A stretch of DNA of 37,745 bases, from assembly GCA_038234235.1 (NCBI GenBank), contig JBBSUQ010000005.1, positions 1 through 37,745 on the forward strand, written 5' to 3'. The position numbers and the translations under genes are program-made. The notes below the pieces were generated by a model. That model saw only the letters and a list, made by a program, of their open reading frames with translations. It was not told where the DNA came from and ran no database searches. Position 1 is the stretch's first letter. Every line of letters begins with the position of its first letter. Source of the DNA: JBBSUQ01 sp038234235. Its GTDB lineage: Bacteria; Bacteroidota; Bacteroidia; Flavobacteriales_D; Crocinitomicaceae. Shown here one piece after another: positions 24,260 to 33,673 of this stretch.

Positions 24260-25531
24260 TTACACTTCTTTTAAAATGAGCCTAGCAGTATCTTTGGTTT
24301 TCTGTTCGAGCAGAACTTCCTTGTTTACAGTTACTCTATCAATAGTTGCTTGGTCAAAATGGCGAATTGTTACAAGTTCAAGCGAGTCATCAAAATTTAA
24401 GAGATAAGATTCTTCAAAAAGTTCAATGAATTTTTGTTGGTCCAATTTATCAGAGTCTACCAATATTCTAAAACTCAAGGCTGAATTTTGCATCACATTC
24501 ATTTTCACTTGGAGCTTTGAAAGTTTTTTAAAAATATCACTCAGGTGTTCTTCGACGATGAATGAAAAATCTTTTGTAGTGATAGAAACAAGTAGTTGGT
24601 TCATTTTAAAAATAAATGAAGGTACATTGCTATCGTGTTCAGTAGCTTTATGAATTACAGTGCCACTTGCATGCGGATCTATAAAAGACTTAACAAATAA
24701 ACCAATATTTTTATTTTGTAAGGGTTTTATCGTTTTAGGATGAATAACAGAAGCACCATAATAGGAAAGTTCTATTGCTTCCTTAAAAGAAATTTGATCT
24801 AGTTTAATTGTATTGTCAAAATATTTTGGATCTGCATTTAACATACCTGGCACATCCTTCCAAATTGTTACATCTTCGGCATCAAGACAGTAAGCAAAAA
24901 TGGCTGCTGTATAATCAGAACCTTCTCTGCCCAGTGTTGTTGTGAAACCTTCAGGCGTATAGCCAACAAAACCTTGCGTTATTATTAAGTCTGTATTTTC
25001 AAAAAGCGGCAAAACCAAATTGTCTACATTTTCTTTGGTTTTGATCCAGTTTACATTTCCTTCACGATAAGTTCTATCTGTTCTAACAATTTTTCGGGCA
25101 TCGAGCCAATTGTTTTCCTTATTTATTGTTTTTAAATAATGAGATACAATTAAAGTTGAAAGCACTTCACCGAGTGATACTATTTGATCGTATTCATAAT
25201 TAAAGTTATCTGCGTGCTCTTGATTAAATCTTTTTTGGAGTTCTATATAAATATTTTCAATTGAGTTTTTTAAACCTTCAGGAGTTTCAGAAAATAAAGT
25301 AGATAGAATATTGTCATGAAAATCTTTTAAATCGTTTAGAGTATTTTCAAAAAGAGATTTGTCCTTTTTCCAAATGGCTTGTGCTACAATTTCAAGAGCA
25401 TTTGTAGTTTTGCCCATTGCAGAAATAACGACCAATAAATTTTCTTTAGGAAAAAGATCAATTATACTTGCTACATTTTTAATAGCCTCAGCATCTTTAA
25501 CTGATGCACCACCAAATTTAAAAACTTTCAT
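24260..25531 (-). CDS. Aspartate kinase
   Basis: 423 residues catalysing the first step of the Lys/Thr/Met pathway. The N-terminal kinase domain begins MKVFKFGGASVKDAE (ATP motif KFGGASV) and carries the aspartate-site segment FTTTLGREGSDYTA near residue 205. Two C-terminal ACT-type segments cover about residues 280-423. It is a monofunctional form with no homoserine dehydrogenase domain. The RND exporter gene ends 29 nt upstream and a TATTTTTG -7 box lies between them, so it may have its own promoter or be read from both. Typical for Bacteroidota in length. Confidence 0.93.
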   Translation of the reverse strand: MKVFKFGGASVKDAEAIKNVASIIDLFPKENLLVVISAMGKTTNALEIVAQAIWKKDKSLFENTLNDLKDFHDNILSTLFSETPEGLKNSIENIYIELQKRFNQEHADNFNYEYDQIVSLGEVLSTLIVSHYLKTINKENNWLDARKIVRTDRTYREGNVNWIKTKENVDNLVLPLFENTDLIITQGFVGYTPEGFTTTLGREGSDYTAAIFAYCLDAEDVTIWKDVPGMLNADPKYFDNTIKLDQISFKEAIELSYYGASVIHPKTIKPLQNKNIGLFVKSFIDPHASGTVIHKATEHDSNVPSFIFKMNQLLVSITTKDFSFIVEEHLSDIFKKLSKLQVKMNVMQNSALSFRILVDSDKLDQQKFIELFEESYLLNFDDSLELVTIRHFDQATIDRVTVNKEVLLEQKTKDTARLILKEV

Positions 25532-25546
25532 GAGTTAAAATTTCGA

Positions 25547-25554
25547 CAAAAATA
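25547..25554 (-). promoter_or_regulatory. -7 box TATTTTTG upstream of aspartate kinase
   Basis: The minus strand reads TATTTTTG, a match to TAnnTTTG, 15 nt before the ATG at 25531 and inside the gap after the RND gene. No good -33 was found at 19-21 bp. Confidence 0.35.
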
Positions 25555-25560
25555 AAATAA

Positions 25561-27879
25561 TTAAACAATTGTATTATTGGGTATCACTATTTCTTTCTTT
25601 TTAGGTTTATAGAACAACAGAATTAAAACTGGCAGTAGAGTTAAATCAAATATTAAGGCAGCAAACAAAGTGATACAAAGAAGTAGTCCCATATAAAAAG
25701 TTCCTAAAAAGCTACTTAAAATCAACAATAGAAATCCGGCACAAAGTATTAAGGTTGTCAAAATCATAGCTTTTCCTGTTGTGAGATAAGCTCTTTTTAA
25801 GGCATAAATTTTACTTCTTCCTTTATTTAGTTCTAATTTAAATTTACCAAGAAAATGAATAGTATCATCTACAGCAATGCCAAAAGCAATTACAAAAATG
25901 ATGGATGTACTAACTTTTAAATCAATTCCTGCAAAACCCATTATACCAGCAATAATTACCAATGGTAAAATATTAGGAATTATAGAAATTAAAGTCATGC
26001 TTATAGATTTATATAAAATTCCCATAATAAAAGCAACAATGATAATGGAAATCAAAAGTCCTAAAACCAAACTGTGCGAGAGGTATCGTATATTTTTATC
26101 AAAAAGATGAGCAGTTCCGGTGATGTTTACTTTTATTAAACTGGCGTTAATATTTTCCGAAATAAATTTTTTGAGTTTTACATTTTTATCATTCACCTTG
26201 TGATTTCCCCAATCTGGTATACTGCCACTAACCCTAAAAACGGTTTCTGAACTATCAATAATTTGATGGTAGAATTTTCCTTTGTTTAAAAGTCGAATTG
26301 GTTTTCGGACTTGATTGATTTTCCTCTGAGAAGTTGGCAAAACGGCAAAATTGGGATCTCCAGAATTAGAAGCTTTATTAAAAAGACGCAGAATTTGAAC
26401 CAACGAAAGTTTAATTTTGGCGCCATACACTTTTTCACAGTAATTTTCTAATTTATCTACTTCTTGCAAAACTTCTTTATCCCAAACTGTTTTACTTGTA
26501 TCTTTAATTGTAATGGCTAATTCAAAAGGTCTTACGCCGCCATAATGATCATCGAGGAAATTGAAATCTTTTTTTAATTCTTCTCCATCCTTTAAATCAT
26601 CCATTAAATAATTATCGGTATCAATCATATATGTTCCCAGTAATGAAACTATGAAAACTACAAAACTAAAGAACAATGCTTTTTTCCGATTTTTTAAAAT
26701 TACAATGAATGATGTTGTTAAATATTTTTTCCAAAAATGACCTTCCAAGTTTTTTGGTTTCAAAATAAATTTTGGATTCGGACTAAGATAAATAAGTACT
26801 GGTAAAAGCGAGATAGTGAGTAAAAACGCAACTATAACACCTGTTCCTGTAATAATTCCAAAAATTTGTATAGGTTGAACATTCACAAAATAAAGCGAAT
26901 AAAATCCAATGGCAGTTGTAAGTGAAGTTAAGAATGTAGACATACCAACTTCTTTAAAAGTTATCAATATAGATTCATACTTCTTACCAGTAAATCGCAA
27001 GGCGTCTAGGTACCGAGAAACAAAATGGATGACATCCGACATAGATACCACAAACATTATTGATGGAAGCGTAACCAATATTAAATTTATTGGTTCATGG
27101 AACAAGCCCATTAAACCCATAATCCATAACATTGCGAAAATTATAACGACTTGCGGTAACAAAACTCCCCAAAGAGATTTGAACGCTATGTATAAGAAAA
27201 GTATAATTAAAATAAAACTCAAGCCCATAAATAAGCTCATTTCAAAACTCATTTTGTCAACGTAATATTTTTGCCCGATGGTTTTACCAGCAATTCTAAT
27301 TCTATCGAAAGAGAACTTTTTATTTAAAATTTCAATATTTTTTATCAGTTTATCACTTTTATTTTTGCTTATATAATCAGTATGTTTAAGTAAAAGGCAA
27401 ACTGATTCGCCATCTTTAGCAATAAAAGTATTAATAAGTTCTTTGTTATTATATATTCTTACAGAGTCTTCTTTTAGTTTGTTAAAATTAGAATCTAAAT
27501 AAGGCACTGAAGCACTTAAACCGCCTGGATAAACAAATAATTGTTTTTGATCGAGAATAGAAGTGACACTTTCTACATTTTTGATATTTTTTAAATTGGA
27601 AGAATATTTTTCTAGATTTTTTAAAAACTTTTTATCAAAAATTCCAGTTTTGTTTTCAATAGCAATTAACAAGAAATCATTGTCCGACTCGAATTTCTGT
27701 CGGTAATTAAAGAAAAATTCAGTTTCCTCGTCATTTGCTGGAAAAAACTTTTCAAAATCATAATCAAATAAAAGATTTTTTATTTGGAATGCTAAAAATC
27801 CTGTAATAAACAGAACTAAAATTAAGATTATTCTGGATGACTTTTTGAATTTTGCTTCAGTTTCAAACATTTTCAACAT
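25561..27879 (-). CDS. RND-superfamily (MMPL-type) exporter
   Basis: 772 residues with the two-repeat RND plan. Each half has one leading transmembrane helix, a large periplasmic loop (about 45-210 and 410-590) and five further helices, for example FMGLSFILIILFLYIAFKSL and LVLGLLISIIIVAFIMGILY. Conserved RND features include the charged VIAFGIAVDDTIHFLGK segment in the second half and its counterpart VVSMSDVIHFVSRY in the first. It has no TolC or membrane-fusion partner nearby, so it resembles the single-component MMPL/hopanoid-type lipid exporters. Substrate is unknown. Two close Met codons (27879 and 27870) are both possible starts. Confidence 0.92.
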   Translation of the reverse strand: MLKMFETEAKFKKSSRIILILVLFITGFLAFQIKNLLFDYDFEKFFPANDEETEFFFNYRQKFESDNDFLLIAIENKTGIFDKKFLKNLEKYSSNLKNIKNVESVTSILDQKQLFVYPGGLSASVPYLDSNFNKLKEDSVRIYNNKELINTFIAKDGESVCLLLKHTDYISKNKSDKLIKNIEILNKKFSFDRIRIAGKTIGQKYYVDKMSFEMSLFMGLSFILIILFLYIAFKSLWGVLLPQVVIIFAMLWIMGLMGLFHEPINLILVTLPSIMFVVSMSDVIHFVSRYLDALRFTGKKYESILITFKEVGMSTFLTSLTTAIGFYSLYFVNVQPIQIFGIITGTGVIVAFLLTISLLPVLIYLSPNPKFILKPKNLEGHFWKKYLTTSFIVILKNRKKALFFSFVVFIVSLLGTYMIDTDNYLMDDLKDGEELKKDFNFLDDHYGGVRPFELAITIKDTSKTVWDKEVLQEVDKLENYCEKVYGAKIKLSLVQILRLFNKASNSGDPNFAVLPTSQRKINQVRKPIRLLNKGKFYHQIIDSSETVFRVSGSIPDWGNHKVNDKNVKLKKFISENINASLIKVNITGTAHLFDKNIRYLSHSLVLGLLISIIIVAFIMGILYKSISMTLISIIPNILPLVIIAGIMGFAGIDLKVSTSIIFVIAFGIAVDDTIHFLGKFKLELNKGRSKIYALKRAYLTTGKAMILTTLILCAGFLLLILSSFLGTFYMGLLLCITLFAALIFDLTLLPVLILLFYKPKKKEIVIPNNTIV

Positions 27880-27883
27880 GCCG

Positions 27884-27891
27884 CAAAAGTA
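27884..27891 (-). promoter_or_regulatory. -7 box TACTTTTG of the RND exporter gene
   Basis: The minus strand reads TACTTTTG, an exact TAnnTTTG, but it ends only 4 nt before the first ATG. Transcription would then be leaderless, or the second Met (27870) is the start. Confidence 0.45.
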
Positions 27892-27997
27892 CTCGATTTA
27901 ATAGACTAGTATGCTATTTAAATATGAATAATGATAAATTAATTCAATTTACCAACCATTGATCACAATGTTTCGTTTAGATTTAAAATTGTTTAAC

Positions 27998-28005
27998 TAA
28001 GTTTG
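27998..28005 (+). promoter_or_regulatory. -7 box TAAGTTTG upstream of the T9SS cargo gene
   Basis: TAAGTTTG matches TAnnTTTG and ends 14 nt before the ATG at 28020. No clear -33 TTG was seen. Confidence 0.4.
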
Positions 28006-28019
28006 AAAAAAATAATAAT

Positions 28020-29036
28020 ATGAAAAAAACTTTACTCTCTTTAAGTATTCTTGCAAGCAGCGCATGCTTCGCACAACAACTTGATGCAACTAACGAACCA
28101 ATCATTGGCGACATGCTAGGAATGTTTGTTCTTGACTCACTTGCTAGTAATTATACAGCAACAACTGGTAGTGGTGTAACTTGGGATTATTCTGCAACCT
28201 TCGGATATCCTGGTTCTACAAAAATTATTAGTATTGGTGATCCTTCATTGGATGTAAATGGTGGAGATTTTCCAGGTACTACCAAGACTTTTGGTATACC
28301 AGGTTTTCTAACTTCATTTATGACATCTGATGCAACGCAACGTTTATCTCATGGTTATGTATTTAATGAACCAAATTTAGGTGATGTAATCGCGAAATAC
28401 GATGTTAACCAACAAACAATTGTTACATATCCTTTTGCTTTATCAAGTTCAGTTACTGACAATTATTCAGGAGAAGTGATTGTACCAGGATTAGGAACAT
28501 TTCCTGCTACAGGTGTAGGAACTGCTACGATTGATGGACAAGGAACGTTAAAATTGGGTCAGGGAACAGATTATTTAAATGTTATTCGTTACAAGATAGT
28601 TGAAACAACAACTGCTACTGTTCCACTTTTGGGAACTGTAGATTTAATTAGAGAACAATACGAATATTATCATTTCGCAGTTTCTAATCTACCTGTATTT
28701 ATTCATGTTAAAGCTACCATTACTGGAGCAGTTGCATCAGAAATACAGTTGGTAATGTCATCAGTTGAACCAGACGAGTTTTTAGGAGTATCTGAAATTG
28801 AAAACTCAAAATTCAATATTTATCCAAATCCGGCTAACAATAAATTTACTGTAAAAGGTGAAAATTTAGAGAATGCTACAATTAATGTTTACGATCAAAC
28901 AGGAAAATTAACTGCAAGTTTTACACAAATAAGCAATGGTCAAGAACTTGAACTTATAAATGTAAATGCAGGTGTTTATATCGTTAAAATTGAAAACGGA
29001 AACACGATAGCTACTAAAAAATTGATTATAGAATAA
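28020..29036 (+). CDS. Secreted protein with T9SS C-terminal sorting domain
   Basis: 338 residues with a signal peptide (MKKTLLSLSILASSACFAQQ) and a C-terminal sorting domain of about 75 residues (FNIYPNPANNKFTVKG ... NAGVYIVKIENG, ending KKLIIE). T9SS cargo of this kind crosses the outer membrane and is released or attached to the surface. The region between is rich in Thr, Gly and Ser with alternating hydrophobics, consistent with a beta-rich extracellular fold. It has no recognised enzyme motif. Unlike the other cargo gene at 5106-6140 it is complete, and it ends at a strong terminator. Confidence 0.88.
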   Translation: MKKTLLSLSILASSACFAQQLDATNEPIIGDMLGMFVLDSLASNYTATTGSGVTWDYSATFGYPGSTKIISIGDPSLDVNGGDFPGTTKTFGIPGFLTSFMTSDATQRLSHGYVFNEPNLGDVIAKYDVNQQTIVTYPFALSSSVTDNYSGEVIVPGLGTFPATGVGTATIDGQGTLKLGQGTDYLNVIRYKIVETTTATVPLLGTVDLIREQYEYYHFAVSNLPVFIHVKATITGAVASEIQLVMSSVEPDEFLGVSEIENSKFNIYPNPANNKFTVKGENLENATINVYDQTGKLTASFTQISNGQELELINVNAGVYIVKIENGNTIATKKLIIE

Positions 29037-29057
29037 TACATAAATCAAAAGGAATTT

Positions 29058-29108
29058 AAAATCCGTCCCCAATTCTCAAATAACTTGAAATTGGAGGACG
29101 GATTTTTT
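29058..29108 (+). terminator. Intrinsic terminator of the T9SS cargo gene
   Basis: AAAATCCGTCC + CCAATT pairs with AATTGG + AGGACGGATTTT, with a single bulged T, around a 14-nt loop, and a T-run follows. It is a strong hairpin about 20 nt after the stop. Confidence 0.85.
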
Positions 29109-29137
29109 ATGCTTATGAATTTTATAAAAATCTTTAA

Positions 29138-29157
29138 AATACGTCAATTGACGTATT
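29138..29157. promoter_or_regulatory. Perfect 20-bp palindrome, possible operator
   Basis: AATACGTCAATTGACGTATT reads the same on both strands, with GTCAATTGAC at its centre. It lies 57 bp before the ATG at 29214, just beyond a terminator. It is too A/T-flanked for a terminator hairpin and has no loop, so a dimeric regulator site is plausible. Confidence 0.45.
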
Positions 29158-29213
29158 AAAATAAAGACAATTTTTGACAAATATTTGTAAACATTTAAAA
29201 GATATACAGATAT

Positions 29214-30938
29214 ATGAAAACGAAAATTGCACTTTTCTCACTGATTTTATTCTTCGCATCAAAGGTGATTGCTCAGGATAGTTATATCGAAAGAGAAAAC
29301 ATCCACCAAATTTCCAATAAAGCAGAAAGAGGATATTTGGCGAAAGTTGAAACCGACGACAAGTCAAAAGAGATTACTTTATACTTTATAACAAAAGTAA
29401 AATCTAAAAAAATTAAAGTTGAAACCTATAAGTTTGATTACGAACTAACTTTCATAAACAGTGCATTTGAAGAATTTGCAAATGGTAGAGATGTAAAAGC
29501 AAAATTTAAGTGGTTTAATTTTAGAAACTCAGATTATGAAACATATTTTGGAGTTACCGCAGATCCTAATTTAACTGGAACTTTAGTATTTAGAAAAAGA
29601 CAAATTACAACATACTTTAACTGGTTCACTGGCGGATACAAAACAAGCATTAAGACTTTAGATAAACTAAAACCAAAAGATGAAAGTGGTAATAAATTTA
29701 GATACGTTACACATTTTGACAACAACCAAACAGGTGAAGTTTTGGCAATTGTAACTCCTAAAGATAACAAAGACCAAAATCGAATGAATACGGAATACAG
29801 TATCATGAGAGTAGATGTTGATTTAAATATTAAAAGTCAGGAAAAAATTCCTTTTACAACAGCACAATTTTTAATTTATTCTGGTCCAATTACATTGAAA
29901 AATTATGCTGATGACGGATTATTTGAAGGAGATTATGCTTTGGTATTCGCTCCATTATCAAAAGGAGGAGGTGTAAGCAATATTGATCCAAGTGGTTCTA
30001 ATTACACAATGGTACGCATTAGTCAAGATGGAAAAGTAAAAGAATTTATACAATTTAAAACCAAAGCTGGCAAATGGAGAATTGAAGATTTGTATGAAAC
30101 AAATGGAACTGTGTATGCTTATGGTCCAGGAAATAAAATGAAAAACGAAGACGATGCTTATGGAGATTACAAAACTTATGATCCAGCTAAAATGGAAAAA
30201 GGTTTTGAAAACTTTCAATTGGTTAGTTTCAAAAATGGAAAAGTACAGTATGTAAACGCTCCAAACATTGATGAAATGGAAGGTAAAACTGTAGCTCCTG
30301 CCGGTCAGAAAAAAGCAAAAAACTATGAAGGCGGAAGATTAAAAGTTACAGGAATAACGGAATGTAACAACGGAGATGTTTTAGTACAAGGTCAAATGAT
30401 GAATGTCAATTTTGTAAGTAAAGAGAAGGTTTTTAAAGATTTCTTAGTATTTCATTTTCAAAAGAACGGCGAGTTGAAAACAATTTTCAGTATTGATTCA
30501 CCTGCAAAAGGAGGCATGGCTGCAATGACAGATCCTCTTGCTTCACCTGCAATATACGCTTCAAATACAGAGATCATGCAAAGCACCGATGATAATTTTG
30601 CTTATTGGTTAACTGGTTTGGTAACTAAAGTCGATGTTATAGAATCTACAGATTATGCTTATTTTGGGTATTCAGAAGTTACCAGAACTTACACACCAAG
30701 AGAACAATTAATTTTAGCTAGAATTAACTTAAAGGACGGAACAATGAGTGAAGTGCAAACTGCAGGCGAAGGTCAAAAAGGTAAAAAAGAATTCTTTTTA
30801 TTGCCAACAAATACCTACACAATATTTGATGGTGGTAAAAAATTATTGATACTTGGTGAAGACAGAAGTGGAAAATCTTTATTCACTAAAGGAAACAATT
30901 ACATTTATTTAGGAGCTCTTAACTTCGAGACAATGTAA
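29214..30938 (+). CDS. Exported protein of unknown function (574 aa)
   Basis: The N-terminus is a signal peptide (MKTKIALFSLILFFASKVIAQDS). The mature part, about 550 residues, has no transmembrane segment, no Cys-rich region and no T9SS sorting domain. It looks beta-rich, with repeated charged/aromatic strands (YGDYKTYDPAKM, EVTRTYTPREQLILARI) and a low-complexity 'APAGQKKAKNYEGGRLK' stretch near residue 370. I do not recognise the family. It ends at its own terminator and is preceded by one, so it is probably a single transcription unit. A perfect 20-bp palindrome lies in its promoter region. Confidence 0.8.
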   Translation: MKTKIALFSLILFFASKVIAQDSYIERENIHQISNKAERGYLAKVETDDKSKEITLYFITKVKSKKIKVETYKFDYELTFINSAFEEFANGRDVKAKFKWFNFRNSDYETYFGVTADPNLTGTLVFRKRQITTYFNWFTGGYKTSIKTLDKLKPKDESGNKFRYVTHFDNNQTGEVLAIVTPKDNKDQNRMNTEYSIMRVDVDLNIKSQEKIPFTTAQFLIYSGPITLKNYADDGLFEGDYALVFAPLSKGGGVSNIDPSGSNYTMVRISQDGKVKEFIQFKTKAGKWRIEDLYETNGTVYAYGPGNKMKNEDDAYGDYKTYDPAKMEKGFENFQLVSFKNGKVQYVNAPNIDEMEGKTVAPAGQKKAKNYEGGRLKVTGITECNNGDVLVQGQMMNVNFVSKEKVFKDFLVFHFQKNGELKTIFSIDSPAKGGMAAMTDPLASPAIYASNTEIMQSTDDNFAYWLTGLVTKVDVIESTDYAYFGYSEVTRTYTPREQLILARINLKDGTMSEVQTAGEGQKGKKEFFLLPTNTYTIFDGGKKLLILGEDRSGKSLFTKGNNYIYLGALNFETM

Positions 30939-30969
30939 TTAAAATAAAACCTATAACTGAAAAATTAAG

Positions 30970-30999
30970 AGGCATCGACAATTAAGTTGGTGCCTTTTT
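30970..30999 (+). terminator. Intrinsic terminator of the 574-aa exported protein gene
   Basis: AGGCATCGAC pairs with GTTGGTGCCT through G-U wobbles, with a short AATTAA-type loop, followed by TTTTTC. It is about 30 nt after the stop. Confidence 0.75.
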
Positions 31000-31057
31000 C
31001 TTCTTCTGAATCCTTAGTGATTTATAAACAATAATTTTATATGTTATTAAAATATCT

Positions 31058-31065
31058 TACTTTTG
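31058..31065 (+). promoter_or_regulatory. -7 box TACTTTTG of the oxoamine synthase gene
   Basis: TACTTTTG followed by C, an exact TAnnTTTG, lies 58 nt before the ATG at 31124. There is no obvious TTG 20 bp upstream. Confidence 0.5.
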
Positions 31066-31123
31066 CAACCTTAAACTCATTAAACTCAATCTTCAAAAAT
31101 TGAGTAATTATAATTTTTGAAAT

Positions 31124-32404
31124 ATGGCTCAAGACATTTTTGATAAGATAAGAAAAAACAGAGGTCCAATTGGACAATACTCTAAAGGTGTTCATGGATA
31201 TTTTACTTTTCCAAAATTGGAAGGTGAAATCGGAAACAAAATGGTTTTCAGAGGTAAAGAATGTTTGGTTTGGTCTATCAACAACTATTTAGGTTTGGCA
31301 AATCATCCAGAAGTAAGAGAAGCAGATAGCAAAGCCGCAGAACAATATGGTTTGGCTTACCCAATGGGTGCTAGAATGATGACTGGGCAAACAAGTGAGC
31401 ACGAAAAACTTGAAAATGAACTCGCAGATTTCATGGATAAAGAAGATGCAATTCTTCTTAATTTCGGTTATCAAGGTATGGTTTCAGCTATCGACTGTTT
31501 AGTTGATAGAAATGATATAATCGTTTACGATAGCGAATCTCACGCTTGCATTTTGGATGGAATGCGTTTGCATACGGGTAAAAGATTTGTCTTTCAACAC
31601 AACGATATGGCAAGTTTTGATAAGCAAATGAATCATGCTACAAAATTATCTGCTCAAACTGGAGGTGGAATCTTAGTAATTACCGAAGGTGTATTCGGTA
31701 TGGCCGGTGATCAAGGAAAATTAAAAGAAATTGTAGATTTTAGAAAGTCTGGAAAATATGCTTTCCGTCTGTTTGTTGATGATGCTCATGGTTTCGGAAC
31801 ACTTGGTGAAAAAGGTCAAGGATGTGGAGAAGCACAAGGTGTTCAAGATGAAATTGATGTTTACTTCGGTACTTTTGCAAAAGCAATGGCATCAGTTGGT
31901 GGATTTTTGGCAGGTGAAGAAAGTATTATAGAATTTTTCAGATACAACATGCGTTCGCAAATGTTCGCAAAAGCATTGCCAATGACTATTACCATTGGAG
32001 CAAGAAAAAGATTGGAACTGCTTAAAACTCGTCCGGAATTAAAGGAAAAACTTTGGACCATAGCAACAGCTCTACAAACTGGTTTGAAAAAAGGTGGTTT
32101 TGATATCGGAGCAACAAACTCCCCGGTAACGCCTGTTTTCATGAAAGGTAATCTTGCAGAAGCAACTAATTTAACTTTTGATTTAAGAGAAAATTACAAT
32201 ATTTTCTGTTCAATAGTTATCTATCCTGTTGTACCGAAAGATACTATAATGTTAAGATTAATACCAACTGCCGCTCATACCTTAGAGGATGTAAACTATA
32301 CAATAGAAACTTTTATCAAATTGAAAGCTAAATTGGATAGTGGAGGTTACAAAGCAGAAGAATTGGCTTCAGTAGAAGTTGATGATCAGAAAAATATAAA
32401 ATAA
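31124..32404 (+). CDS. Alpha-oxoamine synthase family PLP enzyme (serine palmitoyltransferase-like)
   Basis: 426 residues, fold-type I aminotransferase of the KBL/SPT group. PLP motifs are visible: WSINNYLGLANHPEV near residue 50, the PLP-ring Asp in LFVDDAHGFGTLGEKG (about 217-232), and the Schiff-base Lys253 in YFGTFAKAMASVGG. This family condenses an amino acid with an acyl-CoA. Flavobacteria use close relatives for sphingolipid or sulfonolipid bases. Which substrate applies cannot be decided from sequence alone; glycine C-acetyltransferase, SPT and cysteate acyltransferase all remain possible. The long C-terminal extension after residue 400 is not typical of KBL. It is monocistronic, with a terminator after it. 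Confidence 0.88.
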   Translation: MAQDIFDKIRKNRGPIGQYSKGVHGYFTFPKLEGEIGNKMVFRGKECLVWSINNYLGLANHPEVREADSKAAEQYGLAYPMGARMMTGQTSEHEKLENELADFMDKEDAILLNFGYQGMVSAIDCLVDRNDIIVYDSESHACILDGMRLHTGKRFVFQHNDMASFDKQMNHATKLSAQTGGGILVITEGVFGMAGDQGKLKEIVDFRKSGKYAFRLFVDDAHGFGTLGEKGQGCGEAQGVQDEIDVYFGTFAKAMASVGGFLAGEESIIEFFRYNMRSQMFAKALPMTITIGARKRLELLKTRPELKEKLWTIATALQTGLKKGGFDIGATNSPVTPVFMKGNLAEATNLTFDLRENYNIFCSIVIYPVVPKDTIMLRLIPTAAHTLEDVNYTIETFIKLKAKLDSGGYKAEELASVEVDDQKNIK

Positions 32405-32869
32405 TATTTTCATAAAATTATTTAAGAGGTGAGTCGTTTGATTCACCTTTTTTTTTGGTAAAAAATAGCTTTTACTCACTAATATAAACATTTTCAACTT
32501 AATATTTAACCGAATCTTCGGACTGAATAATCAATGAAATTTCAGAATAAATAATTTAAATTTTCTTCAATCCATTCGTTTTGACAAGCTCTTTATTTTA
32601 AGGTAAAATATCGAAAATTCCAGGCAAAACAATATCGTTACAACCTTTTGAGTCGTTATAAAAAATTAATTCCATTTTCAATTTGAGATAATAAACTGGA
32701 ATTAAAATGATTTTTCGCTGGAATTATTGGCGAAAAATTTGGTTTGAGAGTTGGATTGGTTTTGAGAGTTGGGGTTTTGATGATATTTTACAAAATTTAA
32801 AAATTAATAAATCTCAAAATTCTGACAATCAACACTTTATACCTCTGGGACCGTCCCAAGCATTCTTAC
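32405..32869. other. Gene-poor region with a terminator and short direct repeats
   Basis: About 465 bp without a convincing gene. Besides the terminator at 32427-32456 it contains the direct repeat TTTGAGAGTTGG at 32743-32754 and 32761-32772. A short forward frame (from 32707) is rich in Trp, Phe and Gly from these repeats and does not look like a gene. The rest is AT-rich sequence in which I see no structure. Confidence 0.6.
32427..32456 (+). terminator. Intrinsic terminator of the oxoamine synthase gene
   Basis: AGGTGAGTC pairs with GATTCACCT (one G-U wobble) around a GTTT loop and is followed by a long T-run. It starts 23 nt after the stop codon. Confidence 0.85.
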
Positions 32870-33454
32870 CTAAATTCGCCAAACACCCAATTTCCGATGA
32901 AAACTACCCAAAGCCCGATCCCAAAACTCCCTTCTAAACAACACCAAATCACTCTCAAAATTCCTTGATGACATTCCTGTTTTAATCATCTCCTTAACCT
33001 TACCTTTCCATACCTCATTCGCAATGACTCCCAATTCCGGGAAATCTAATTTCCACCGCGCAGCGATACCTTCAAACAAATCATCCATTTTAGAAGTTCT
33101 AAAAACATACACCAATTCACTTTTAATAAAATAACAAAAGGATCCCACAACAAAAACCCGGATACCAAGATGATGCGCTTTTGAACAATACTCGTCGGGG
33201 CGAAAGTTTTTCTTTTGCAAAGAATATAAGGAAGTTACAAAGAAATCTTTAGTGTCGCCCATAACAAATCTCATTACCTCATAATTCTTCTTTTGAAACT
33301 CAGTTAAGCTTTCGCAAGGCTCTAAAAGTTGCTTTTCCTTAAGTTTGTTAAACTTAGAGCGACATTTATCGCTACAATAAGTTTTGGTTCTGAGGTATCC
33401 GTAAACATCTACCTCACAGGTCGGACAGTCATGTCCCATATATCTGTATCTCAT
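32870..33454 (-). CDS. Orphan zinc-ribbon protein of unknown function
   Basis: I start at the ATG at 33454 (194 residues); an in-frame TTG at 33481 would add nine residues. A zinc-ribbon motif CPTC-x13-CSDKC (Cys10, Cys13, Cys27, Cys31) opens the protein. It is similar to short zinc ribbons on Bacteroidota nucleic-acid-binding proteins. The rest is a mixed alpha/beta domain, basic and rich in aromatic residues, with a conserved-looking FVVGSFCYFIKSELVYVF core. No enzyme motif is seen. It stands alone on the minus strand between gene-poor regions (32405-32869 and 33482-33695), and its base composition appears higher in G+C than its flanks. Acquisition by transfer is possible but unproven. Confidence 0.75.
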   Translation of the reverse strand: MRYRYMGHDCPTCEVDVYGYLRTKTYCSDKCRSKFNKLKEKQLLEPCESLTEFQKKNYEVMRFVMGDTKDFFVTSLYSLQKKNFRPDEYCSKAHHLGIRVFVVGSFCYFIKSELVYVFRTSKMDDLFEGIAARWKLDFPELGVIANEVWKGKVKEMIKTGMSSRNFESDLVLFRREFWDRALGSFHRKLGVWRI

Positions 33455-33665
33455 GAAATTTGGTGATTGTAAGTTCACCAACTATTTAATTGTAAAAAAA
33501 GTATTGATGTAAAAATAAGTAAAATAATTTAATGCTGACTAATATATAATAATAAATTCAGGTAAAAATCTGTTTAATGGAAAATGAGAAGACCAACTTT
33601 AAGCCGAATTAAAATCTTTATGAATAAAATTAGTCCTTTATTAAGTAATATTAATTCAAAGACAA

Positions 33666-33673
33666 TACCTTTG
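33666..33673 (+). promoter_or_regulatory. -7 box TACCTTTG of the DUF2520-kdsC operon
   Basis: TACCTTTG is an exact TAnnTTTG and lies 22 nt before the ATG at 33696. No matching -33 TTG was found. Confidence 0.5.

Noticed and set aside
32707..32937. A forward frame of 76 residues rich in Trp and Phe
   Set aside because: It is built from the direct repeats TTTGAGAGTTGG and overlaps the zinc-ribbon gene; no start signal or conserved motif is seen.
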